NCBI GenBank assembly: GCA_015680685.1
Contig: MNCI01002682.1
Span: 186,352 to 250,351 of the forward strand
Direction: 5' to 3'
Length of the DNA: 64,000 nucleotides
DNA from: Gnetum montanum
Lineage: Eukaryota > Streptophyta > Gnetopsida > Gnetales > Gnetaceae
Every line of letters starts with the position of its first letter. Positions within the stretch are counted from its first letter, which is position 1. Made by a program: the position numbers and the translations under genes. Positions 1-11,642 of the stretch are shown in pieces. The notes under the pieces were generated by a model that was not told the DNA's origin, searched no databases, and saw nothing but the letters and a program-made list of their open reading frames with translations.

Positions 1-2610
1 AAATTGAAATAGATCATCAAAGAGGAAATTGAATAACTCCTCAAGGTAGGGTTCATCTATCCAATTAAAAATAGAGAGTGGGTTAGCCCACTTATATTTG
101 TGCCAAAGAAAGGTGGAAAATGGTGGGTCTGTAATGATTTTAGGCTATTGAACATGGCAACATTCAAAGATCATTTTCCATTACCATTTGTGGACTAGGT
201 GTTGGACACTATTTCTTGGCATTGCTATTATAGCTTCATGGATGGTGATAGTGGCTATAACCAAATTCATATCGTGCCTAAGGATCAGGCTAAAACAACA
301 TTCACAAGTCCCTATGGGACTGTTGCATATCATTAAATGCCCTTTGGTCAATGTAGTGCCCTTGCAACTTTCCAATGTCTTGTCTTGATTATTTTTCACT
401 AGCAAATTGGTAGTGGGGTGGAAGTCTTCATGGATGACTTCTCCACCTATGATGCTACATTTTAGCAAACCTTATAATGCCTTGAAAAAGTGCTTAAAAG
501 GTGTGTGAAGAATAATCATCGATTCAATTGGCAAAAGAGCCATCTCATGGTCCAAGAGGACATTATGTTGGGACACATATTTGATCAAGTAGGGATTAAG
601 GTAGATCCTAAAAAGATTTAGGTCATCTTAGGAATAACCCATCAACCGAAAACTGTTAAAAATATCTAGTCATTCCTTGGACACACTAGCTACTACCAGC
701 GATTCATAGAGAAATTCTCTAAGATCGCAAAATCATTGGTCAAGCTCACAAAGAAAGATGCTTCATTTATATGGATCAAGGAATGCAAAAAGGCATTTGA
801 ACAACTTAAGGAGAAGCTTATAGAAACTCCAATTCTACAAGCACCTGATTAATCTCATCCATTTAACATCATAACGAATGCATCAAAATATTCCTTGGAA
901 GCTATGCTTATGCATTTGGATAGTCAAAAATGTCAATATGACAGTCATTACACAAGTCGAAGCATTGTGGGTTTACAACTCAATTACACCAGGATGGAGA
1001 AAGAGCTAATAATTGTGGTGTATGCTTTGGAGAAGTTCAGGTAGCATGTGCTTGGATATAAGGTGTTTGTGCACACTAACCATAGTGCCATTCGCTTCCT
1101 AATGAATAAACCAACAATGAGCTCCCATGTCATACAGTGGCTAGTGATCTTGTAGGAGTTCGATTTCACAATGGTAGATCGAAAGGAAACCAAGAATGTG
1201 ATTGTTGATCACTTATCTTAGTTACGATGAGACAAAAAAGAGGATGAGAGCCCACTCTTTGATTAATTTCATGATGAATTCCTCTTTACTGATGTAATAA
1301 ATGAACAATTGCCTACTAAACCAAAATGGTACGATGACATCCTCACTTATCTTCTCACTCAAGAGATGCCACAAGAGGTAGACCATCAGAAGAAACAATA
1401 GTTTCTTTATTAGGCCAAACACTTCATGGAGATTAACGGACACCTTTACAAGGTGTGTGCTGATGGCCTAGTTTGTTTGTGTGTTCTTGATGTTAACCAA
1501 TTACATGTTTTCCAAGATGCTCATGAGGGTTCTTGTGGGGACCATTATGTAAGGAGATGCATGACCATTAAAATCTTGATGGCAAGGTACTATTGGCCTA
1601 AAATCTTTAAGGATGCTACCAATTCATTTGCTCTTGTGAACACTATCAACAAGATAGTGGGATGATTGCCCAAATGGAGGAACCTTAGCAGTGGATCCAA
1701 CCACTGGAATCCTTCAATATCTAGGGCATAGACTTCATGGGTCCCATCACACCCATGTTAAATAAAAAGGCATACATAATAGTCATTGTTGACTATTAGA
1801 CAAAATGAGTAAAAGCAGTGGTTGTCATCAATTATACATTGTCCACTATTGCATAGTTGGTACAACAAAATGTTGTAAACAGGTTTGAAGTGCCATGTTC
1901 ATTGATTTTTGATAATGGTACTCATTTTATAGGTGCTACCTTGCCCAAGCTCATGCAATGCTTAGAGGTTGAGCATAAATTAACAACACCCTACCACCCC
2001 CAAGCCAATGGTTAAGTAGAGGTTACCAATAGGGAGATCACGAAAATCTTAACAAGAACAATGAGCAAATATAGGAGAGATTGCAGCACAAAACTTAATG
2101 ATGTCCTTTGGGCACACTACTGAACATGAAAACTCCCTATAAGCTACCCTCCCCATGAGTTGGTGTACGGAAAATTACCAACTCTACCAATTTAATCTGA
2201 GCTCCATACACTTTCAATAGCTGATGACCTTGAACTTGACCTAAGCCTAGCACAAAAAGAGAGATTGATCAACCTTAACATGTTAGATGAGAATTGATTA
2301 GTGGCCTTGTCCTTGAATGAATTGCACAATGAAATTAGTAAATAATGCCATGACCTTAGGATAAGGAAAGTGAAATTTCAACCTAGAGACAAGGTTCTTT
2401 ACTAGAACCCCACACATGCACCTCAATGAACTAAGTTCCAGACATTGTGGAAAGGGCCTTACATCATTTATGAAACTTTTCCTTCTAGGGTCATATTAAT
2501 CTACAAACCTAAGAGCCCACACAAGAAACAGCTGGTCAACATACAAGAACTAAAACCTTTGCATGAGCCCACACAAGCTAGTGTTATCAACTCCTCATTG
2601 GATGGATAAC
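1..2610 (+). pseudogene. pol: Element F pol remnant: reverse transcriptase, RNase H, integrase
   Basis: Conceptual translation gives the order RT, RNase H, integrase typical of Ty3/gypsy. RT shows PLIFVPKKGGKWWVCNDFR near 90-145 and the catalytic box FMDDF at 426-440. The RT-RNase H connection follows (SFLGHTSYYQRFI near 670-710). RNase H starts at about 860; its first catalytic Asp is Asn here (TNAS instead of TDAS). Integrase has a weakened HHCC region near 1500-1650 and a D,D-35-E core: GIDFMGP (Asp codon 1731-1733), FDNGTHF (Asp codon 1911-1913), then the Glu codon at 2019-2021 after QANG. A conserved GPY-like tail (LWKGPYIIYE) lies near 2450-2475. More than twenty stops interrupt it. No chromodomain is visible, which fits the non-chromovirus Athila/Tat branch. 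Confidence 0.93.
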
Positions 2611-2643
2611 CATGCTCAATCTTTATGATCTCCTCCTTTTGAC

Positions 2644-2662
2644 TTAGTTATGAGAAATATGG
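2644..2662 (+). promoter_or_regulatory. Element F internal polypurine-tract-like site (decayed)
   Basis: Just after the end of pol, TTAGTTATGAGAAATATGG aligns with TTCAGTCATGGGGGAGATGG at 33964 in element B, and the following bases (TC/CACC..ATGCTAATC) also match. The differences are mainly G-to-A and C-to-T. It marks the same structural point, the end of gag/pol coding, in several elements. Function as a second plus-strand primer is inference. Confidence 0.5.
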
Positions 2663-4150
2663 TCATCCATGCTAATCTATTCAGTGGCTCCGTACTTTTT
2701 CTAATTTTTTTGTTTTATACTTTCTTTGTTTTTATACCATTTTTGTTTTACACTTTGTTATTCTTCTAATTTTTTTATTTTACAACATCATTGGTATGTT
2801 TTATTTTTCTTAAATATTTTTACAATTTCTTGTATACTTTGCTTTATTTTGGTGTGAATTTTTCTTGCTTTCTAATAAAAAAGTGCTTTATTGCCAATAG
2901 GATTTAGTGATGATGCAGCTAGTTACTAATGGTGGTTTATACCTAATGTTTTTTATTGCTAATGTTTAGTTTCTATTTTTGAATTTTGATGACGAATAGC
3001 TAAGATAGGTTTCTTTTTCATGGAATAGGCAGTGAGTCCACGTCATCCACCCATCCACCAACTCTATGGTTTTCTTGGTTTTGGAAATATGAGTTTCCTT
3101 TTTCATTAATAAAACTTTAATGAAGTTTTGACCTTGGTAGTTTCCAAACTTGGGAAAGATTCAAAGGTTTAAAAAGGGTTTGACTTCAAGGGGATTTAAT
3201 ACTCTTTGTGCCTCTCTACTTGCTTGAGTGCATGTGTGTTTTCATGGATTTCTTATCATTCCATGTTGACCAATAATATGAAGTTGAATAAGTCTTTGCA
3301 TGGTGTAGTTCCCATTTAAAAATTCATAAAAAAACATAAAATGTTAAAAAAAAAACATGATGGAAATTCAAAGAACACCCCTTAGACAAAATAAATGGAC
3401 TATAAGCACTTGTTATGGAATTAGAAAGACATGTTACCCATGCTTAAAAGTCCCCTCTAACTAAGGTTCTTTCTTACTTCTTGCTTCTCTTTTCTTCTCA
3501 AATAAGAAATGGTGATTGCTCATGGGAGCATTGTTGTGTCTTGAGGGGATGGAATAGTCCTGGAGTGACAATGTGAAGTTACTGAAAGTGGTTGGTTTTG
3601 GTTTGGACTAAGGTTGGACTTTATTAGGTCATTTAACCATGAAATTCACAAGGGACCTCATTTGACCATGATTGGAACATCCATTCCATTCTCTATCCCA
3701 TCCATCAATGCTCTTCATAACTTACCTCACTATTGGTTTTTATGTTTTTATTTAATGTTTTAGTTTGATGTGTTAAAATTCTTCGTTAGATTCTTCAGGT
3801 TTTGGTCCTTAGCTTTTTGTAACCATTAATCAATTTTGGGACCCATGGACTCCTTAGTTGAGGTTATGTAAGGGCAAAAAGGGCATAACCCTGCTATGGG
3901 GATGCCCCACTTGCATAGCTCTTGGTTGGACTATTTAAGTCCTTTATCCTTAGACATTTTGGTAATAAAATATTTTGCATTTCCCATCGATTGTGTCCAA
4001 CTATGTGCTCCTTAAGGCATTTCTCCAATAATTCTCCATCTTTTATGAACTCTCAAATCCTCTTCATGTATTTCATTGTATTCTTGGCTTTTTTGGCTTT
4101 CATTTGACTCCAATTTTATTTAAAAACTTCTTATATTTTTCAAATTTTGA
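2663..4150 (+). other. Element F non-coding spacer between pol and internal promoter
   Basis: T-rich DNA near 2690-2880 is followed by blocks shared with other family members: CAGTGAGTCCACGTCATCC near 3032 (compare 34266 in B and 22170 in A) and GGGTTTGACTTCAAGGGGAT near 3176 (compare 34417). No open coding region is seen. Conservation across elements that differ in coding content suggests a structural or regulatory role, for instance packaging or RNA stability; that is inference. Confidence 0.55.
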
Positions 4151-4165
4151 CTTAGTCAACAATGG

Positions 4166-4266
4166 TCAATAGTTGCATTGACTAGGCCCAATCGATGCAG
4201 CTGATCACATCAACTAGGCCCCATTTACGAGGCCTAGTTGATGCAAGGGAAAAATTCTATAAATAG
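4166..4266 (+). promoter_or_regulatory. Element F candidate internal promoter for ORF3
   Basis: Three related motifs are clustered here: TTGACTAGGCCCAATCGATG, CAACTAGGCCCC, and TTTACGAGGCCTAGTTGATG. They are followed by a TATA box (TATAAATAG, about 4258-4266), roughly 450 bp before the ORF3 start at 4710. The same motif type occurs three times in this element's own LTR U3 (7853-7950), for example TTGACGAGGCCTCGTCGACG. Elements A, C and D carry a different motif in the matching place, and in each case it is the motif of their own LTR. Promoter activity is inferred. Confidence 0.5.
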
Positions 4267-4709
4267 TGATCACCACTTAGGAATTTTTTTGCCATTTGCT
4301 TCAAGTGTAAGGGGAGTTTTTGTAATTTTACCCTAAAACCTTCTAGAGCCTGTAACTTTCAAACCATTTGTTTGATTCACTCCATTCTTTAACCCTGTAG
4401 CTCCTAGAGGTATGCTTTACGTAATGGGGGTCACAAACCTTAGGTTTTGGATAGAAATGTTTTTAGAATTTTTCTAATTCCCCCATGGGTTTAATGAATA
4501 AAATAATATTAAATCATCAACCTATGAGAGTTAAACCTTTCCAACATACTTCAATAACCTATCTAATCAAATAAAAAAAATAATATTAAAATAATCAAAT
4601 AGGCCATGATCACAACTTAGCTAAGTGTAACTACCCCAAGAGATAAGGTATTCCAAATGTTTCAAAGTTACACATTAAGTGCTACTCCTTAGTCATGTTG
4701 TGATTATAG

Positions 4710-7567
4710 ATGGCACCTAGACCGAAATGCCTACAAGAAGGAGGACCATCTCAACTAAGGGACAAATGAACAAGAGTTGGAAGGGAGTAACAAGAACAAG
4801 CCCAATAGCAGGTAGCAAAAACTCATGCAATGTGACCTCTTTGGGAGAAGCCCAAAGTGGAATTTGTCCAACAAATTCTTGAGGAAGCGATTGTAACAAA
4901 AGAATCCCATCAAGATGAGGTGCCAGGACTAGTGCCAAGACTTGAGGTTGCATTCACTCAAGCCTACCTTGATCATATCAAACCTCATGACATCCAACAT
5001 TCAATTCTCCAAGAATTGAACTTTGGATCATTCTTGGAACATGCACCACCAAAGGTCAAGACACAATTGCAAATCTCTACCTTGTGGCCAATCATCACTT
5101 CTAGTGGGGAGTGGTACATAGGAGAGACATCTCTTTTGGAATGGTAGGTGGGTGGAAGCCATTGTGAAGATTAAGGACATTTAGGTGTCATACTCATTGG
5201 AAGCTATTGTGTAGGCCCTGGGGTTGCTTGATATTGGAACAAATCTAGCAAAGATCTCTACACATGTAGACCTGGAAACAAAGAAGGAGTGGACCCAATA
5301 ATGCTATGGAGTGGACTGTAAGAAGTATGGTGCACTCACCTTGGTAGAGTGTGTATATTTCAAGATAGTAGCCTATCACCTCAATTTGATGATGTGGCCT
5401 AGTAAGGTGACTACCTTTTCCATCCATATGTGTGTTGCTTTGAGTGGAAAATTCCCTGTGAACCTTCCATAGCTAATCTATCTAGAGATAGAATAGCGAT
5501 TTAAGGAAAATGATCATGGAAGGAAGGCCCTACCCTTTCCCTACCTTATCAGAAAATTATGTAAAAGGATAGGAATAGTTTGTTATACCAATGATACACT
5601 TTGGCATACTCCTTCTACCTCTTGGGTAGAGATGATGAAAGACAAGACCCCTACCATAACCAAGGAAGAGGATTAGTAATCACCAACATCATCACCTACT
5701 CACGAACAACACTAGAGTCCCACACTACCCTTGAATAAATGCATGAGATTTGAGAGTAGCTCTTTCGTAAGTAGGAGTAGTAAGTAGGAATGAGTGATGA
5801 TGATCCATCCATGTATCACCTAGTAATGAGTTACCTCAAAAAAGTTGCTCAAACCATCAACCAGATGGAGGGAGGTGGGCCAATCTTTTCATTAAGTATG
5901 CAGCTACTTGTGAGATCAAATCCTAACACCTGAGAGGTAATGGTCTCGCTCTTACAATAGTAGCAAGTCCTAGACATCTTTGGGAATGCTACTACTTTCT
6001 TGGTGCATCTAGAGGAGGGTTAGGGGGCAATTATCTTGGTGATGCAACATCATGGGTAGGAGACAGTAGTAGAGCTAGTTGCTGATAGAATTATTAAGGC
6101 ATTAAATGCACTTGTGGCATCTATACCAAACATTTCTATACTTCGAGATGTGCATACATTCGTAGGAATAGTTAGTGAAAAATTAAGTATATTAGAGCAT
6201 GAAGAGTTGTTGGATTGACTAGTAGGAATAGGACAACTAATTTTTAATGTCTTTAACCTTTCAAATACAATCACTACAACATAGTGAAAGTTGCTAGAAG
6301 CAAGGGGAAAATACATTATCATGGAGGGGCAACTTGAAATAGCATGGGCTTTAAACTAACACCTAGCTATAGAAGTTGTTGAATTAAGAGGCTATCTTGC
6401 TGATCTTGCACTTCTTAGCCCTACATTGACCCATGATGAAGCTTTTCAAAAGCTTCAAGAAAAGTTGAAGAATGCTAAGGATGCAAAGGAGATAGTGATT
6501 TTTGATCAATCCTTGGCCAATGCCACCATGCATAATATCAAAATGGCCTTGGATCAGAATCATTAGGAGAACGTGGCTTTGACCATAAAGAATTACTACC
6601 TACAGAATGTTGATGTGTAAAAGCAAAAAATGCAAGATTCAATCCATTAATAGCAGGAGTAGCTAGCCATACTAAACATGGAATTGAGAAGATTGGCAGC
6701 TGAAAATAGAAATCTCTCCATGGAGGAAGTCCGAGCATTGTGCCATAGATATGCAATAGAGGTAGTTACTTGGAAAAATGAGGCTCTCAAATTTGAAAGA
6801 GTCAAAAATTACTATAGAGATTAGGTTGTTCTATAAAAAGAGATGAGTGAAGAACATATTCATATGATGAAGGAAAAAGTTAATGAGTCTCTCCAGCAAC
6901 TCAAGGAAGGAGGAGATGTCTAGCAATCTATCTTTGATGGGCTCAATGAATACAATAAGGTGAGGATTTTCATGAAAGAGCTATAGATCATAAAGATGAT
7001 GGAGTACACGAAGCTTTCCAATCTCCATTATGCAAATTTGATGATATTGGCTACCAAATAGCCACCGTCCGAATTAGAGAAATAGGTGGCCAATTTGTAA
7101 TTATTGTACGAGGCTAAGTTCAATCATCACAAAGACACCAAGCAAAAGCTTGAGGTGGCATATGTAGAACTCGATGTTCTCAAGTAGCGCTTCATCGATC
7201 AGTGGTCTAAAATTGAGAACCTGGCTAGGAGACTAAGTGACTACAAAGAGCTATAGAATGCAGTAAAGGTGTTTGATGTTAAATGTAAACTTTTTGCTGC
7301 CTAGTTCATCAACATGAAGGAGTTGTTCCTAGCAATGCCCTATCCTTGGGATGTTTTCACACCAGCCCACATTCATGATGTAGCATGGACCATGAACGAT
7401 CCTAAGAGCAAGGAGGAGAAGATGAAGCCATTGTTGGATGCCTTTTGTCTTCCGCTAGAGGTTGCAGCTATCATAGGATAATTGCAAGCAGCTCAACCAT
7501 TGCATGCACCTAAAGTAGGAGAAGGTCCTTCAGAGCCTTAGGAATCTCCACCACCTAAGACTGTTTG
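4710..7567 (+). pseudogene. Element F ORF3 remnant: plant-transposon-like domain plus coiled coil
   Basis: The start (MAPRPK) is chosen because element A begins the same way (MAPKHG, 23847). The N-terminal part holds LQELNFGSFLEHAPPKVK, then SSGEWYIGE near 5100-5130. Further on, SGKFPVNLP and ALPFPYLIRKLCKR (near 5530-5565) resemble the domain annotated in plant genomes as 'putative plant transposon protein' (I believe PF20167). The second half (about 6360-7280) is a Lys/Glu/Leu-rich coiled coil. The C-terminal motif MPYPWDVFTP, 7335-7364, is shared with elements A and E. Numerous stops and frame breaks make it a pseudogene. It occupies the env-like position of Athila elements but shows no convincing membrane segments. 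Function unknown. Confidence 0.75.
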
Positions 7568-7827
7568 AACTTCTTTCTTGTCTTCACACCATTAGAGGAA
7601 TTGTGTTTGTCATTTTTGTCCTGGTGTTCAATTTTGTTGTCTTGAATACCAAGAATTTTGTAATGATTGTAATTTTGTACACTTAAGCACTTAGTATTTG
7701 TCCATCTATGTTGTATTTGTGTATGTCAGTAGTTTTTCAATAATCCCATGCCTTCCCAAAATTTTGTAAGAAACTTGTTTCTCTTTTTATTCACTCGACA
7801 ACAAGTTTTCATTTAGTTGTGGGGTTA

Positions 7828-8719
7828 TGATGAGTCACATTTCCTTGGGTCCCATTGACGAGGCCTCGTCGACGCAAATCCATTGCCATGACCCCATTGA
7901 CGTAGCCCAGTCGATGTGCGATTTGATGTGTTAATGAGGCCTCATTGATGCAGTTTCTATTTTTGCTTGTAAATATGTGCTCACCCACTATGTTTATGGC
8001 ATCTTTTGTCATAGTTGTGGTGGAGCTTTTGCAATTTTGTCATTTGAAAGTTAGAATATTTTTCTAAGTGCTCAAAATAGGAGTCAAAGAGTGTAGAGAT
8101 CTTTATTCCATCATTATTGTACTTGAGCACGGTAGTGTGTGCAACAATAAAGATGAGCTTTCTGATAAACCTTACAACACTTTGAAATAGATTAATTATT
8201 TATTTATGCATTTAATGTTTTATGCAATTTCCTTTAATGCTTTAAGTAATTAAGCTAAATTAAGCTAGATTAAATAGCAATTAATTAAGCACATAAGTAT
8301 GACCACTTCGAGCATACACTTAGTGCTTGGTAATCCCAGTGATGTTTAACGTTTGGTAACTTAGTAGTGTTAAATGTGTTCAGGATGTGTACAGCAAGTG
8401 GAAATAGATACTTATGTTATGATTAGTTAGGTGTAGCTACTTAGACTAAATTAGCAATTTAATTATTTTATTTTTATTCATTATTCTTTATCCTTAGGTG
8501 ACTTAAAACAAAAAACATAAAAAATGATAAAAATCATGTCTTAGTTGCACTTAACCATACCTTCTTATTTCAAAAGTGTAATTGGGAAGACAATGATTGC
8601 AATGGTTAATTTCACTTCCTAGAGACTAGTGCACTTAGAGAGCTATAAGTCCATAGAATTCGACTGAATCGTGCATGAACACTATGATTCATATGGTTGG
8701 GCGTAGGGTCTACTCATCA
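7828..8719 (+). repeat. Element F 3' LTR with adjacent polypurine tract
   Basis: The polypurine tract TTAGTTGTGGGGTTA ends at 7827. The LTR runs from TGATGAGT to ACTCATCA, giving 8-bp inverted ends as in A and E. The U3 has three GAGGCC-type motifs, one of them the perfect 14-bp palindrome GACGAGGCCTCGTC (7857-7870). The U5 part carries AATAAAG and the family block 'CTTGGTAATCCCAGTGATG'. The right border rests on similarity to other LTR ends (TATGGTTGRGYGTAGGG...CTCATCA), since the 5' copy is not in the window. Confidence 0.85.
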
Positions 8720-9480
8720 CTCATCCATAATACTTGTGCATGGAGTAATTTTAAATCCAAGTCCTACCCAAAACATATGCCTTGTTACCTTTTGTCATTA
8801 AACTAGTATTTGGAGTTCATTTTTAATTATAATTAAATATTGCATAAATTAGCTTTATTAAGGAAGTGCCTTAGGATGAAGTGCTACCTCGAATATGATC
8901 TTATCAATGCATCCACAATGTTCAAAAACATTAATTTGCCCCTTGGTTCACTAGAATCAAGGTTATAGTTCTCAAGATATCACATTTTCTATTTTGCTAA
9001 AATACTATAAAAGTTTTGGCATTGAACTAGGCAACCATGATAAGTAATGTTTAGATACAATTTCAACATATGATTAATTTGAACACTTGATAAGAATCTT
9101 GTAGGTTTAAACAGAATTTGATTTAGATACTCAATGTGCATGTTACAAGTGTTTGAGTGCGTGGGTATTAGTGAAGAAAGAAATTTAAAAAATGAACTTA
9201 TGAAAATGATTTTGGAAAATAAAATAAAATAAAAATAAAAATCAAATTTTAAAAGTGAAGAGAGATAAAAAGCACATTCATGTGCAAACGTGATGAAAAA
9301 AGGCGTATAACTTTTTTTATCACTGTCTCACGTTTTCTTTTGTCACCTCTCCGTTGCTTATTTTTTGAAGTTTTGTTTTGCAACCATTGTTTTTTGAAAC
9401 TGTGTTCTATGATGTATTTTTAAAAGAATTTTTTTTACTATTTCTTTTTTGTTTTGAAGCTGATTTGAGCCTAATTTCTT
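8720..9480. other. Unassigned AT-rich DNA right of element F
   Basis: No coding region, tRNA or recognisable transposon domain is visible on either strand. It is probably host or older repeat DNA into which F inserted. Confidence 0.4.
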
Positions 9481-9640
9481 CCGTTTTCCCCTTATAAATA
9501 GGTTGAGGCCTTAGATACATCACAACATAGTTTGTATAAGGGTTTTGGGTGTGACAAGTTAAGTAAGGCAAAGAAAAACTCAAGAGTGTTTGGTAGAAAA
9601 GGAAGACACCTAGAGAATTCTAGGAGCTATGCCAACACAA

Positions 9641-9870
9641 GTAAGAAATATTACTTTAGTTTTTTTTTTCATATGATTACCCTATTTCATTGTAGATCCC
9701 GTAAGAAAGATTATTTTAGTTTTCTTTTCATATGACTATGCTATTTTGTTGTGGATACTATAAAAAGATTAATTTATTTTTATTTTATGTAGCTATCCTT
9801 TGTTATAGATCTTATAAGAAAGATTATTTTATGTTTCTTTTTATGTGACTACCTTTTATTGTTGTGGATT
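9641..9870 (+). repeat. Tandem repeat, about 60-bp unit, four copies
   Basis: Copies begin at about 9641, 9701, 9760 and 9814. Each has the pattern GTAAGAAAGATTATTTTAG, a T-rich run, CATATGACTA and a GTGGAT-type end. Copies 1 and 2 are the closest; 3 and 4 are shortened. The position just downstream of a TATA box would make it leader sequence if this is an LTR. Confidence 0.75.
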
Positions 9871-10473
9871 TTTTATTTCTCCTCTTTGGTTTTTGTTCTT
9901 TTGTTATTCTTCCACAATTTTGATTATTATGCCAAGATTCTATCATATTTTTATCATTTTGGATTTGTTTCTATAAAAATAATATTGTAATAATATCCAT
10001 ACCTTTTTTTTTCTTTTGGTGAATTTTTAGAATTGTGGAAATTATACCCAACTTGTCTCTAGATATTTTATGGATATTTTGGTTTAACTCATGACATAAA
10101 CATGATTTTTCCAGAATTTTGTGGAATTTGGACATTTATGAATTTTGGCTATTTTGGAAATCTTTTAGATTTTTGGAAAAAATAATAATATTTGTGTGTC
10201 CAATTTTGCTCAGTTGGTAGTGGGAGCTATGAATCTTTTAGATGCCCTCATCTACATGCAGCATAGGAGTATTCCTTAGTGGGACCCACCCTACAAGAAC
10301 AGGGGTTATTGAAAAGATTTCCTACCCTAGATTTTGATTTGTAAGTTTATTTGGGGCTATGGATTTAGCTGAGACTATCGCATTCACCAGTTGAGTTTAG
10401 TGGTGTGTGGTGAGGCATAGTTAAGCACTATTCTTTGGATGATAAGTATGCCTCGACCATGAAGGATGTTAGT

Positions 10474-10800
10474 GTTGGTAAGTTCCTTTGATAGTAAGGG
10501 TAACTAAGACCTAGCCTTCAGAGATGCTTGATTAAAATATACTTTCTTTGGATTTTTGTTGAACAACTTTGGGATATTTTTTGACATTAAAATAATTTTA
10601 AAGAAAATTTGATGATAGTACTTAGGTTATTTCAAGAGTTGTTGGTGAGTTCCTTTGGTAGTGAGTGTAACTAAGACCTAGCCTTTGGAGATGCCTAGAT
10701 AAACTATACATTCCTTTAAATTTTTGGATTTCCTTTGGATTTTTAAAATGTTTTGTGGTATTTCTAAACTTTGAAACATTTTGGAAAAATTATGGCATTT
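10474..10800 (+). repeat. Direct duplication with 167-bp spacing
   Basis: GTTGGTAAGTTCCTTTGATA at 10474 recurs as GTTGGTGAGTTCCTTTGGTA at 10641. Both are followed by GTAACTAAGACCTAGCCTT and similar T-rich DNA. It lies inside the possible LTR. Confidence 0.65.
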
Positions 10801-11642
10801 TTGGACCTTGAAACATTTTTAAATATTTTTTATTGAAAACTTTCTCTAGCTTATAACCTGAGACTTTTGATCCATAATCTTTATGCTCCATGAAGAGGGA
10901 AATATAATAACCTTTCTTATTTGAGCGGTTTTGACTCTTCTTACATTTTGATGTAGAAAGCCTAGAGTAGGTAGGGATTCATTGAAAGAGGAACATGAGA
11001 CAAAAGTTGAATCAATTTTGTACAACATGGGCCTTCTAAACTTGAAAAATAATTTCTGTATAATTTGTACTTTTATAAATAGAAATCTTGTATACTTTTT
11101 GGATATTTGAGCCATGTACCTATTTTTATGAATAAATAATAACGTATGATAGATATGAATTTGTTGTCTATGCCATTAGAACCATGAGATTGTAAGAAAC
11201 ATTTCTCATTTTAGCAAGTGCTATATATTTAGGAAAAATTTAATATTATTTATTATATAATCTTATTTTTATTAATTGATTTGGTAAATTTCAAATGTAA
11301 ATATCTTTAATTTTAGAGGTTCATTTAAGGTGAAACAATTGTCATTATTTTAAATACTATTTTATGATGGAACTAATGGAATTTTTTGACATCTATTTTT
11401 TTTTTGTTGCATAAATCTCTAATTTTTTCTAAATAAATTTTATTTAATTATGTATGCGAGTAATATGGAATTTTTTTGTGCTATAATAGTCTATAGTATT
11501 TATGATTCTAATTAATAAATTTTATTTATTTTATGGCTTCCTTTGAGTTAGTAAATCAAGGTTAAATTTAGATCCTTGGGGTTTCATTGTATCCCTATTA
11601 GTTGTTTATAGAATATTATAGATAATTAATAGGGGTGTTACA

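Larger units (their letters stand above)
1..8719 (+). mobile_element. Element F: Athila-like Ty3/gypsy retrotransposon, 5' part outside the window
   Basis: Reading left to right the element shows a degraded pol (1-2610), a T-rich spacer with an internal polypurine-like site, a TATA-bearing internal promoter candidate, a long ORF3 remnant (4710-7567), a polypurine tract and a 3' LTR (7828-8719). It is the only element in the window with recognisable reverse transcriptase, RNase H and integrase, so it shows what the pol-less relatives A-D have lost. Many in-frame stops, largely explained by C-to-T or G-to-A changes, show that it is dead. The 5' LTR and gag lie beyond the window, so its target duplication cannot be checked. 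Confidence 0.9.
9480..11642 (+). repeat. Possible LTR (or solo LTR) of a second retrotransposon family
   Basis: There is a TATA box (CTTATAAATAGG, about 9491) with transcribed-leader-like sequence after it, internal tandem duplications, long T-rich stretches, and an end resembling many plant gypsy LTR ends (GGGGTGTTACA, 11632-11642). I could not locate a matching TGTAACA start or a target duplication, so both the family and the left border are open. No protein domain is seen inside. Confidence 0.3.
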
